Below, piece after piece: positions 1 to 9,539 of a DNA stretch of 64,000 nt. Under the pieces are notes generated by a model. It was not told where the DNA came from. It did no database searches and worked only from the letters and a program-made list of their open reading frames with translations. The stretch comes from Myxococcales bacterium. GTDB taxonomy: Bacteria > Myxococcota_A > Polyangia > Nannocystales > Nannocystaceae. Within the stretch, counting starts at the first letter, position 1. Every line of letters begins with the position of its first letter. Both the position numbers and the translations under genes were made by a program. The stretch is taken from positions 372,001-436,000 of the forward strand of contig JACKDW010000004.1 of the NCBI GenBank assembly GCA_020633295.1. The letters are read 5' to 3'.

Positions 1-1448
<1,448 letters not shown>

Positions 1449-1497
1449 GCGAGCGCGCCCCGCCCGCTCCTTTGCGCTCGCCGCCATCGACGTCATC

Positions 1498-1875
1498 ATG
1501 ACCGCCATGATCGGGGCGCGACGCGTCACGCTGTTCGTCTACGGCACGCTGCTGCGCGGCGAGGCGAATCACCACCAGCTCGGCGCCGCGGAGCTCCTCG
1601 GCCCCGCGCGCACCGAGCCGGCGTACACGCTGCTCGACCTCGGGGACTACCCGGGGCTGCGCGCGGGCGGCCGCGCGTCGGTCTGCGGCGAGCTGTACGC
1701 CGTCGACGCGCGCCAGCTCCCGGCGCTCGACGAGTTCGAAGGGCTCGACGAGTACGCGCGGGAGCCGGTCGCGCTCGTCGGCGGCGGGCGAGCGCTCGCC
1801 TACGTGCTGCGGCCGGAGCTTTCCCTCGAGACAGCCGCGCTCGAGATCCCCTCGGGCGACTGGCGCCGCCGCTGA
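1498..1875 (+). CDS. gamma-glutamylcyclotransferase (AIG2)-like protein
   Basis: 125 residues, the usual size for the family. The N-terminal strand VTLFVYGTLLRG has the YGTL substrate-binding signature, and LDEFEGLDEYAREPV holds the Glu expected as general acid/base in gamma-glutamylcyclotransferase and gamma-glutamylamine cyclotransferase folds. Cytosolic, with no signal peptide. Two in-frame ATGs (1498 and 1507) compete and neither has a strong ribosome site, so the start is uncertain by three codons. It follows the UvrA-like gene by about 50 bases on the same strand. Codons CTT TCC ... ACA near 1819-1834 are atypical for the window and form a palindrome-like site. Confidence 0.8.
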   Translation: MTAMIGARRVTLFVYGTLLRGEANHHQLGAAELLGPARTEPAYTLLDLGDYPGLRAGGRASVCGELYAVDARQLPALDEFEGLDEYAREPVALVGGGRALAYVLRPELSLETAALEIPSGDWRRR

Positions 1876-2032
1876 CGACGACGCCGGCCGCGGGGCGACG
1901 CCGGCGCGCGTCGCCTCGCGAGACGAACGCGGGATCACGGCGCCGCGCTTGACCGCCGCGGGGTCCTCGTCTGCGTCGCGCGGTGAAGATTTGTATATTC
2001 ACGCGCCGCGCGACTCGGGTAGCGTGGGCGGG

Positions 2033-5000
2033 ATGCGCTGTCGTCGTCCGCCTCCCCTCGCCCTCGCCCTCGTCCCCGCGCTCCTCGGCGCGCTCGCGGG
2101 TCTGCGCCCCGCCCCGGCCCACGCCTACTCGACCCGCGTCCACATCATGATCGCCAACGAGCTGCGCGCGGCGCTGGTCGACGCCGACGACGGGAGCGTC
2201 CCGCTGCGCCTCGGCGACCACGCGGTCGTCCTCGCGCAGGAGGACTTCGAGGCGCTGCGCGACTTCCCGCTGGCGTTTCGCGCCGGCGCGGTCGGGCCCG
2301 ACAACATGGTGTTCCCCGGCATGACCGACCCCTCGCACGCGCTCGGGCAGCGGCCCTTCGAGCAGTGCGAGCTGCTGTACGAGGCGGCGGTCGTGCCCGA
2401 GGAGCGCGCCTACGCGCTGGGCTGCTTCCTCCACGGCGCGACCGACTCGGTCGCGCACCACTACGTCAACTTCATGACCGGCGAGACCTTCACGCTCACG
2501 CCGATCACGGCCGCGCGCGAGACCGACCTGCGCAACGTCGCGCGCCACATCCTCGCCGAGTCGGCGATCCAGGAGGCCGCCTACACGCTCGCGCCCGACT
2601 CCTTCGCCGACAGCAAGCTGCTGCACACGATCCCGACGGGCTTCGTGCTGCGGGCCTACTTCGATCAGGACAGCCCGCTGTGGCAGCTGATGAGCGAGCA
2701 CGCGCGCGCCGAGTACGACGCCGCCGTGGCCGAGAACCCCGGCGCGTCGCTGCCGGCGATCGTCGCGTCGCTGGACGTCGCGCCCGCCGACCACCTCGTG
2801 CTCTCGCCCGTCTACCTCGCGTCGATCGACGACGCCGTCGTCGCCGCCGAGCAGGCGATCAAGGACGAGATCGCGGCGCTGCAGAGCCCGCAGACGCCGG
2901 GCGGCGCCGAGCTGCTCGTGACCGCGGGCGACGACGGCGTGCTCGGGACCGAGGACGACCACACCGCCTGCGCGCTGACCTGCCCCGAGCTGTACGCCAA
3001 GTACTTCGTGTACGTCGGCCTGCTCGCGCCCCGCTACAACGCGCAGAACGAGCCGCTGCCCTCGGCCTTCGAGAAGATCAGCGACGAGCTGCGCGACGAG
3101 CTCGGGCAGTTCCACGCCGCCTACCTCGAGACGATCGGCAACCTCTCGGCCACGCTCAACACCGGCATCACCGGCATGGAGTCGGACTTCGGGCTCGACA
3201 AGGAGCAGGTGCAGGCGCTGTTCGAGCCGATGATCACCTGGGCCGACGACCTCGCGACGATCGACTACGACACGCTGCTGTACGCGATCCTGCCCGACTG
3301 GATCATCGCGCTCGACACCGCGATGCAGACGGTCGGGATCAACGTCGACATCGCGGCGATCGTCGCGGCGGTGTTCGAGCCGATCATCGCGCCGATCAAG
3401 GAGGCGATCTACCAGGGCTTCATCGCCCAGGCCGAGGTCTTCCTCGAGGACCTGATCGCCGAGGTCGAGGCGCTCAAGGACGAGGTCAAGAGCGAGTACG
3501 AGGGGCGGCTGTCCGCCGCCGCCCACCCCGAGCTCGACGGGCACGCGCTCGACCACTTCTACACGAGCGGCCTGTTCGCCCACTCCTTCAACATCGCCGC
3601 GGCCGCGATCGCGAACCACGAGGTGGTGCTGCCCGTCGGCGACCCGAGCGCCGGGCCGGCGTCCTTCGACGCCTCGTACAGCCCGTCGTGGATGCAGGCG
3701 GGGCTGTGCCCGCACCTCGCCGGCGCGATCTTCCCGCTCGGGCTCGACGTCGCCGGCGCGCTCTCGGTGCGCGAGGGCGGGCAGGACTACCCCGCGACGC
3801 TGACCGAGGACAGCCCCGTGGAGTGCCACGACGGCTCGCTGAGCGCGTTCGCGGACGCGCCGACGGCCGCGAGCTGCGTCGTCACCCCGCTCGCGGCGCT
3901 GCTGCTCGATCCTGTCGGATCGGTCAGCCGCGCGTACCCGCCGTCGCTCGCCGCGGGTCCGCTCGGCTGCGAGGGCGTCGTGGTCCCCGGCCTGCCCGAG
4001 CCCGAACCTGGCGGCACGGACAGCGACAGCGACAGCGACGGCGGGACCGAGACGAGCGGTGGGAGCGACGGCGGGAGCGAGACGAGCGCGGGCGCCAGCG
4101 CGGGCACCAGCGCGGGCCCGGGCACCGACGCCAGCGGCGGCACCGACTCGGGCGACGCCGACGGGGACGGCGGCTGCGGCTGCCGCAGCGCGGGCGGCTC
4201 GGCGCCGCTCGGCTCGTTCGGGCTCGCCGCGCTCGCGCTGCTGGGGTGGCGTCGCCGCCGACGCCCGTCGCGTCGCGCGGCGACCCGCGGGCCCCGTGAG
4301 CGCCGCGGTCGCGCGGCGGCCGGGGGCGTCGCCGTGGCGACGACGCTGACGCTCGCGGCCTGCGGCGGCGACGACATGGCGACGGGCGAGAGCGACAGCG
4401 CCGCGAGCGAGTCGACGAGCCCGGGTGAGTCCGACCCGGGCGCGTCGAGCACGGGCGGCGAGACCGATGAAAGCGGCGACGAGAGCGAGTCGACGACGGG
4501 CGACAGCGACGGCGCCTCGAGCAGCACGGGCGGCGAGGCGACCTCCGACACAGCAGACCCTTCGGACACCTCGGACACGTCGGGGACGGGCGGCGACGAC
4601 CTGCTCGAGCTGCTCGACGGCACCACCTGGCACGGCGAGCAGACCCGCGACGGCCTCACGCGCGCCTACGAGCTGCGCTTCGACACCGCGTCGCTGCTGT
4701 GGTCCGAGACGCGCAACCCCTACGGGCCCGCGCGCCTCCGCGAGATGCGGGCGATGATGGTCGCGGGCGGCGACGTGCACACGACGGTCATCCAGCCGCA
4801 GGGCTGGCCCGTGCACCCGGAGAACGGGCGCCAGGACGACTGGACGCTCGAGCTCGACGGCGGCGTCCTGAGGACGACGCGCGACGGCGTGGTCGAGGAG
4901 TTCACCGAGGGCCCCTGGCCGGCGCCCGACGGCGGCCTGACCGCGATCGTCCGCACCTTCGAGCCCAACGGCGTCGTCGACCAGGCGTTCTGCGACTCCG

Positions 5001-5554
5001 GCCTCGGCGGCTTCGACTACAAGACGCTCTTCGACTTCGCGCGCGGGCTGACCGAGCACGAGCTGAAGTCCGACGTGGTCGCGGGCGCGCGCCTGTTCCC
5101 CTGGATCGACAACACCAACAACAACCAGTTCTCGGTCAACGACGTCGACGGCTTCGACCACCTCGGCGGCACCGAGCTGACCGACACCTTCAACTTCGTC
5201 GTCACCTACACCGGCGCGATGGTTCACCCGGGCGGCGCGTTCGCGCTGCGCGAGGCCAACGACAGCGTCGAGGACGCGGTCTGGGTGTTCCAGGGCGACG
5301 CGGTCGGCAGCGACAACGAGGCCGACCTGTTCTTCGAGGTGCACGGCTTCGCCTGGCCCGATCTGACCCCGGACGCGCCGAGCGTGGTGCTGCCGGCCGG
5401 CGAGGTCCCGATCGAGGCGATCCTGATCCGCTGCACCGAGGCCATCAAGGACGTCGAGCTCGAGACGCGCGTCGCGGACGGGCCGTGGGCGCCGGCGGAC
5501 GAGCTCGAGACGCTGCCGGTGATCAACGACGAGCTGTTCCCGCCGGCGCTGTAG
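2033..5554 (+). CDS. secreted zinc-dependent phospholipase C-like MYXO-CTERM protein reading through into a second lipoprotein
   Basis: As sequenced, one frame of 1173 residues. The ATG at 2033 starts a typical signal peptide (MRCRRPPPLALALVPALLG ... AHA). Residues about 30-600 contain His/Asp motifs resembling the zinc-dependent phospholipase C/S1-P1 fold (HIMIANEL, AGAVGPDNMVFPG, HGATDSVAHHYVNF). A Ser/Asp/Gly linker then leads to a MYXO-CTERM-like tail: GCGCRSAGG, a hydrophobic helix, and GWRRRRR near 4250. Instead of stopping, the frame continues through an Arg-rich stretch into TLTLAACGGDD, a lipobox, another Ser/Thr/Asp linker and a 300-residue globular domain of unknown function (FDGTTW-like lipocalin-style start, DNTNNNQFSVNDVDG). 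Two proteins joined after a C-terminal sorting signal make little sense, so a frame break near 4321 is likely. See the alternative start at 4296. Confidence 0.75.
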   Translation: MRCRRPPPLALALVPALLGALAGLRPAPAHAYSTRVHIMIANELRAALVDADDGSVPLRLGDHAVVLAQEDFEALRDFPLAFRAGAVGPDNMVFPGMTDPSHALGQRPFEQCELLYEAAVVPEERAYALGCFLHGATDSVAHHYVNFMTGETFTLTPITAARETDLRNVARHILAESAIQEAAYTLAPDSFADSKLLHTIPTGFVLRAYFDQDSPLWQLMSEHARAEYDAAVAENPGASLPAIVASLDVAPADHLVLSPVYLASIDDAVVAAEQAIKDEIAALQSPQTPGGAELLVTAGDDGVLGTEDDHTACALTCPELYAKYFVYVGLLAPRYNAQNEPLPSAFEKISDELRDELGQFHAAYLETIGNLSATLNTGITGMESDFGLDKEQVQALFEPMITWADDLATIDYDTLLYAILPDWIIALDTAMQTVGINVDIAAIVAAVFEPIIAPIKEAIYQGFIAQAEVFLEDLIAEVEALKDEVKSEYEGRLSAAAHPELDGHALDHFYTSGLFAHSFNIAAAAIANHEVVLPVGDPSAGPASFDASYSPSWMQAGLCPHLAGAIFPLGLDVAGALSVREGGQDYPATLTEDSPVECHDGSLSAFADAPTAASCVVTPLAALLLDPVGSVSRAYPPSLAAGPLGCEGVVVPGLPEPEPGGTDSDSDSDGGTETSGGSDGGSETSAGASAGTSAGPGTDASGGTDSGDADGDGGCGCRSAGGSAPLGSFGLAALALLGWRRRRRPSRRAATRGPRERRGRAAAGGVAVATTLTLAACGGDDMATGESDSAASESTSPGESDPGASSTGGETDESGDESESTTGDSDGASSSTGGEATSDTADPSDTSDTSGTGGDDLLELLDGTTWHGEQTRDGLTRAYELRFDTASLLWSETRNPYGPARLREMRAMMVAGGDVHTTVIQPQGWPVHPENGRQDDWTLELDGGVLRTTRDGVVEEFTEGPWPAPDGGLTAIVRTFEPNGVVDQAFCDSGLGGFDYKTLFDFARGLTEHELKSDVVAGARLFPWIDNTNNNQFSVNDVDGFDHLGGTELTDTFNFVVTYTGAMVHPGGAFALREANDSVEDAVWVFQGDAVGSDNEADLFFEVHGFAWPDLTPDAPSVVLPAGEVPIEAILIRCTEAIKDVELETRVADGPWAPADELETLPVINDELFPPAL
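4296..5554 (+). other. probable separate lipoprotein gene hidden in the fused frame (GTG 4296 plus one-base shift)
   Basis: GTG at 4296 begins MSAAVARRPG in another frame. If the five-G run at about 4322-4326 had one more G, it would continue as GVAVATTLTLAACGGDD, a textbook lipoprotein signal (two Arg, hydrophobic core, L-A-A-C lipobox). The remaining 390 residues have a TSDTSDTSGTGGDD-type linker and an unrecognised domain. As sequenced, the only in-frame upstream starts give a signal too short and without positive charge. This is inference: the visible facts are the frame positions, the G run and the missing n-region. Confidence 0.55.
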
Positions 5555-5588
5555 CCGGCGGGCTCACGCGAGGACGACGAGCGCCGCG

Positions 5589-6362
5589 TCAGAAGTTGCA
5601 GCCGTCCTCGAGCAGGCAGCAGGCGTCGGGCATCAGGCAGTACTTCAGCTCGCTGTTGACCAGCGGCACCGTGCGGCACACGTAGCCCTCGCGGTGGCAC
5701 TGGTCGCTGCTCGTGCACGGGAACGCGCAGGCGGTGAAGATGCCGTTGGCGCCGATGCACGAGGCCTCGCCGCCGCCCTTGCAGCCCGGGAAGTTGGGCG
5801 ACTCGAAGGTCTCGTCGTCGGGCTGCTCGCACGGCCGCGTGCAGTAGCCGCCCGGCGCGTCGAAGGTGTCGAGGATGTTGGGGATGCAGATCGCGTCGGG
5901 GCCGATCAGCGGCACGCAGTCAGCGTCGTCCATGCACGGCGCGCCGTAGTACTCCATCACGTTCACGCCCTCCTTGGCCATGATGTCGCCCGAGAGGCAC
6001 TCGAGCAGCGGCGGCTCGCCGGTCGTGGCCGTGTCGGTCATGTCCCCCGTGGTCGGGTCCTCGGTGGTCGTGCTCGACGTCGACGGGTCCTCGGTCGTCT
6101 CGCTCGTCGTCGTCTCGCTCGTCGGCGTGCCGGTGGTCTCGTCGGGGCCCGTGGTCGTCGAGCTCGTGGTGCCCGGGCTCGACGTGGTGCCCGGCCCCGC
6201 GGTGGTGGTGTCGGTCGTCGCGCCGCCCGTGGTCGCGCTCTCGCCGACGGTGCTCCCGTCGCTGTCGCTCTCGCTGGAGGTCGAGGTGGTGCCCGAACCG
6301 CTGCAGGCGAGCAGCAACATGAGGCACAGCGGGGCGAGGGGGCGACGCGCGAAAATGGTCAT
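5589..6362 (-). CDS. Cys-rich lipoprotein with long Ser/Thr linker
   Basis: 257 residues from the ATG at 6362, which has GAAGG about ten bases upstream. The signal MTIFARRPLAPLCLMLLLAC ends in a lipobox, with mature Cys at residue 20. About 100 residues of Thr/Ser/Asp/Gly linker follow (TTGGATTDTTTAGPG style). The C-terminal 130 residues have about 14 cysteines in a disulphide-rich pattern: CMDDADC, CTRPC, CKGGG, CAFPCTSSDQC, YVCRTVP, ACCLLEDGC. No catalytic motif is recognised. The pattern resembles small cysteine-knot or adhesin-like modules common on myxobacterial surfaces (family-level inference). It lies 48 bases downstream of the secreted protein gene on the same strand. Confidence 0.8.
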   Translation of the reverse strand: MTIFARRPLAPLCLMLLLACSGSGTTSTSSESDSDGSTVGESATTGGATTDTTTAGPGTTSSPGTTSSTTTGPDETTGTPTSETTTSETTEDPSTSSTTTEDPTTGDMTDTATTGEPPLLECLSGDIMAKEGVNVMEYYGAPCMDDADCVPLIGPDAICIPNILDTFDAPGGYCTRPCEQPDDETFESPNFPGCKGGGEASCIGANGIFTACAFPCTSSDQCHREGYVCRTVPLVNSELKYCLMPDACCLLEDGCNF

Positions 6363-6409
6363 GGGCGCAACCTTCGGAGAACCCGCGCGCCGCGTCAACC
6401 ATACGCGGC

Positions 6410-7813
6410 TCAAAACGTTCGTCGGTCGGCTGGCAGGGACAGCTGGGGCCCCGCGGCGACGGCCGGAGCTGGGGGTCCACCCATGTAGAGCTCGCGCGGG
6501 ACGCCCTCCGACCGGAGGCCCCAACGCGAGAGCTTAGCCTCGCAGGCCCGGACCCACGGGTCGCGGTAGTGGTGTCTCGCCGCGAGCTCGCTGCACTGTT
6601 GGAGGCGCGCCACCACCTCCGCGTGCCAACCGTCCGTGACGCTCCTGCAGCAGCTCCAGCGCGGTTTTTCCTCTGGCTCGTCTCGGGCTTCGCCCCCCTG
6701 GTACTCGAGCTCTTGGGTGAGGTGCTCGAGCAGCTGCGCGCCGCGCAGGAGCGCGGCCGTCACGGCTTCGGGTCCGCCGGCGCGGGCGATGTCGATGTAG
6801 CGCCGCTCGAGCCCGTGGTAGTCATCGAGGACGCGACGCAGGAAGCGTCGCGCGCGCGCCTCTCCGCGCCTCGCCTCGCGCTTCTCGACCGCGTACTCCA
6901 GCTCCCATCGCGGGACCCCCAAGTCGCGCTTCCACTCCGCGACCTGGCCCGACGACTTCGGCGAGCGCAGGCGCAGGAAGGCTTCGAACTCGGGCTCGGC
7001 GCGCAGCAGGCGGGCGCGCGCGATGATGTCCTGTAGGACATATGAATTGGGGTCGCGCCGCGCGGCCGCGCGGGCGCGGCGGAGCGCGAGCGCGGCGAGC
7101 TCCTGGGCCTCGCGCGCGAGCGCGGGGTCGCGACCGGCGAGCTCGAGCACCTCGAGGTCGCGCGGGCCATGGCAGGCCCGCCAGCGAACGGGGATCCGCG
7201 CCGCGCACAGGCCCTCGAGCGGCGCCCGCAGCGGGCACGACAGACGCCAGCGCGACCAGGCGATCTCGAGCTCGGCGGCCGCCCGCGTCGCCGGGTCGAG
7301 CACGTCGGCGAAGGCCTCGAGGTACTCGCGATCGAAGCGCGCGCGCGAGGCGTCCTCGAGCCCCGCGCTCAGGGTCCACAGCGCCGCGGCGGCGCCCCGA
7401 CGCTCGGCTCGGGAGGCGTCGCGCAGCGGCGAGAATGACCGGGCGCGGCGCAGCCCCAGGCCGTCCTCGAGCAGCACGAGGTTGTGACGGGCCGGGCCGC
7501 GCCACGCTCCCGGCAGCTCGCGGTCGAGGGCGTCGCGGTAGGCCGCGGCCGCGCCTGCCAGGTCGAGCGCGCGCTGGCGCTGACGCGCGCGGGCCAGCTC
7601 GGGGAGGTCCGGCGCGTCGGAGAGCGCGACGAGCTCCAAGGCCGACGTCGACGCGCGCGCGCGGAAGGTCGCCTGCACGTCGTCGTCGGACAGCCAGTAG
7701 TGGACTTCAAAGGGGCCCGAGATGAAGTACCCCACGTCCGCAGCCGCGCGCGCGCGCGGCCCGAGCGAGACGATCACCAGGACGAGGCACAGCAGCACGA
7801 GTCGAACGCGCAC
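6410..7813 (-). CDS. secreted protein of unknown function, helical
   Basis: 467 residues if translation starts at GTG 7813, chosen because it places a clean signal peptide at the N-terminus (RVRLVLLCLVLVIVSLG, cleavage near ARAAA). Longer in-frame starts up to 8077 would add an arginine-rich, non-signal extension overlapping the divergent gene. The mature part is Arg/Ala/Leu-rich and helical, with a Cys pair (SWCC-type WSCCRS) near the end. I recognise no domain. Within the gene, 7026-7041 is a perfect palindrome encoded by the atypical codons TCA TAT GTC CTA CAG. Divergent from the isochorismatase-AlkB gene, with about 150 bases between starts. Confidence 0.65.
   Translation of the reverse strand: MRVRLVLLCLVLVIVSLGPRARAAADVGYFISGPFEVHYWLSDDDVQATFRARASTSALELVALSDAPDLPELARARQRQRALDLAGAAAAYRDALDRELPGAWRGPARHNLVLLEDGLGLRRARSFSPLRDASRAERRGAAAALWTLSAGLEDASRARFDREYLEAFADVLDPATRAAAELEIAWSRWRLSCPLRAPLEGLCAARIPVRWRACHGPRDLEVLELAGRDPALAREAQELAALALRRARAAARRDPNSYVLQDIIARARLLRAEPEFEAFLRLRSPKSSGQVAEWKRDLGVPRWELEYAVEKREARRGEARARRFLRRVLDDYHGLERRYIDIARAGGPEAVTAALLRGAQLLEHLTQELEYQGGEARDEPEEKPRWSCCRSVTDGWHAEVVARLQQCSELAARHHYRDPWVRACEAKLSRWGLRSEGVPRELYMGGPPAPAVAAGPQLSLPADRRTF
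7026..7041. repeat. perfect copy of the dispersed 16-bp palindrome, inside a gene
   Basis: ATGTCC-TGTA-GGACAT: both six-base arms are exactly complementary. It encodes SYVLQD with AAT TCA TAT GTC CTA CAG GAC, while flanking codons end almost always in G or C. Confidence 0.75.
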
Positions 7814-7967
7814 GCGCGCCTGCGCTGCAAGAACCGCCGCGCTCGCCCAGGCCCGCGTAGGCCGCCTCGCGCGACCGATCACCGCACGCGCAAGTTGCCG
7901 CTGGCAAGCCGCGCTGCCGATCCCCGCGCGGCGCGAGCTCGCGGCGCCCGCAGGCGGAGGTGCTACG

Positions 7968-9539
7968 ATGCCTCTCGCAGGCCGGGAGCGTCGACACATG
8001 ACCGTAGAGACCGAAGGGCCCAGGACCGCGCTGCTCGTCGTCGACATGCAGCGCGAGTTCCTGACCCGCGAGGGCATGCTCCGCGAGCCCGTCGACGGCG
8101 AGCTCCTCGTCGGCCCGCTCGGCGCCGTGGTCGAGACCGCGCGCGCGCGCGGCTGCCACGTCGTGTGGATCCGCAGCGAGTACCCGATCCGCGAGCGCGA
8201 GCCGCCGCCCCTGCGCCCGCCCCGGCCCGCCGGCGCGCGCTACGAGGGCGTGCCCGAGAACTCCGATCACCTCGCCAGCGGCCACGCGGGGTCGCCCTGC
8301 TGCGCGCCCGGGACGCGCGGCGCCGAGCTGTACCCGCCGGTCGCCGCGATGATCCAGGACGGCGACCTGCGCGTCACCAAGGATCGCTACTCCGCGTTCT
8401 CCGAGACAGGTCTCCACGAGCAGCTTCGGCGACGCGAGGTCACGCGCGTGCTCGTGTGCGGCGTGGTCGCCAACGTCTGCGTGCGCGCGACCGCGACCGA
8501 CGCGTTCTTCCTCGGCTACGAGGTCACCGCGATCACCGACTGCATCGGCGCGAGCACCCGGGGGCGCATGCGCGAGGGCCTCGACGGCGTCGCCAGGGTC
8601 GCCGCGCTGCGCACGAGCGCGCAGCTGCTCAGCGAGTGGGCCGGCGCGCGCCGGGGGCTGGGCGCGGGCGACAGCGCGATCCACTACGGCGTGCTGCCGC
8701 CCGAGCTGGCCGCGCGCGCCTTCGAAGCGCTCCGGGCCGAGATCGCGTGGCAGGAGATGCGCCACCGCGGCGGGCCGGTGCCGCGCCGGATCTCGATCCA
8801 GGGTACGGTCGGCGAGGACGGGGTAGAGCCGGTCTACCGCCACCCCGCGGACGAGCAGCCGCAGCTGGTCCCCTGGACGCCCACCGCCGACGCGCTGCGC
8901 CGCGCGGTCGAGGCCCGCGTCGGTCAGCGCTTCAACCACGCGCTGATCCAGCGCTACGAGGGCGGCCTCAGCTACATCAGCCCGCACGCCGACAAGACGC
9001 TCGACGTCGAGCGCGGCAGCGCGGTGATCAACCTCAGCCTGGGTGCCACGCGGACGATGGTGCTGCGCGCCAAGCTTCGCGTTGACATGCCCGACGGGAC
9101 ACATCACTACCCGTCGCAGCGCGTCGCGATGCCGCACAATTCGCTGTTCGTGCTCGGGTGGGCGACCAACCGCGCGTTCATGCACGGGATCCGCCAGGAC
9201 AAGCGGCCCGATCGCGAGAAGCGCGGCGACGAGACCGCGGAGGGCGGCGAGCGCATCAGCCTGACCTTTCGCACCATCGCGACCTTCCAGCGCCGTGACG
9301 GCAGGCTCTTCGGCCAGGGCGCGCGCTGCAAGACGCGCGCGGCGCTGGACGACGCGCCCCCGCGCGCGACGCCCGAACGCGAGGAGGCGCTGGCGATGCT
9401 CGAGGCCTTCGGGCGCGAGAACCGGAGCCCCGACTTCGACTGGGACGCGCACTACGGCCGCGGCTTCGACGTGCTCAACTTCCGCGTGCTCAACCACGCG
9501 CGCGCGGCCGCGACCGCGGGCGAGGAGGAGTCGCCGTGA
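7968..9539 (+). CDS. isochorismatase-like hydrolase fused to AlkB-like 2OG-Fe(II) dioxygenase
   Basis: 523 residues. The ATG at 7968 has GGAGG seven bases upstream; an ATG at 7998 is also possible. Residues about 18-215 are an isochorismatase/nicotinamidase-type cysteine hydrolase with Asp26 (LLVVDMQREFL), Lys138 (TKDRYSAF) and Cys171 (GVVANVCVRAT). Residues about 230-500 are an AlkB-like dioxygenase: RYEGGLSYISPHADK supplies the HxD iron ligands (His340, Asp342), FMHGIRQ supplies the distal His (406), and ERISLTFRTI contains the 2-oxoglutarate-binding Arg. All catalytic residues are present in both halves. Substrates are unknown. The stop overlaps the next gene (GST) by four bases (GTGA), implying translational coupling. 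A 9087-9102 palindrome lies in the dioxygenase half. Confidence 0.88.
   Translation: MPLAGRERRHMTVETEGPRTALLVVDMQREFLTREGMLREPVDGELLVGPLGAVVETARARGCHVVWIRSEYPIREREPPPLRPPRPAGARYEGVPENSDHLASGHAGSPCCAPGTRGAELYPPVAAMIQDGDLRVTKDRYSAFSETGLHEQLRRREVTRVLVCGVVANVCVRATATDAFFLGYEVTAITDCIGASTRGRMREGLDGVARVAALRTSAQLLSEWAGARRGLGAGDSAIHYGVLPPELAARAFEALRAEIAWQEMRHRGGPVPRRISIQGTVGEDGVEPVYRHPADEQPQLVPWTPTADALRRAVEARVGQRFNHALIQRYEGGLSYISPHADKTLDVERGSAVINLSLGATRTMVLRAKLRVDMPDGTHHYPSQRVAMPHNSLFVLGWATNRAFMHGIRQDKRPDREKRGDETAEGGERISLTFRTIATFQRRDGRLFGQGARCKTRAALDDAPPRATPEREEALAMLEAFGRENRSPDFDWDAHYGRGFDVLNFRVLNHARAAATAGEEESP

Noticed and set aside
1526..5344. Very long open minus-strand frame opposite the phospholipase-like gene
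   Set aside because: Arg/Gly/Val/Glu-rich translation typical of the antisense of GC3-rich codons; the plus strand has signal peptide and motifs.
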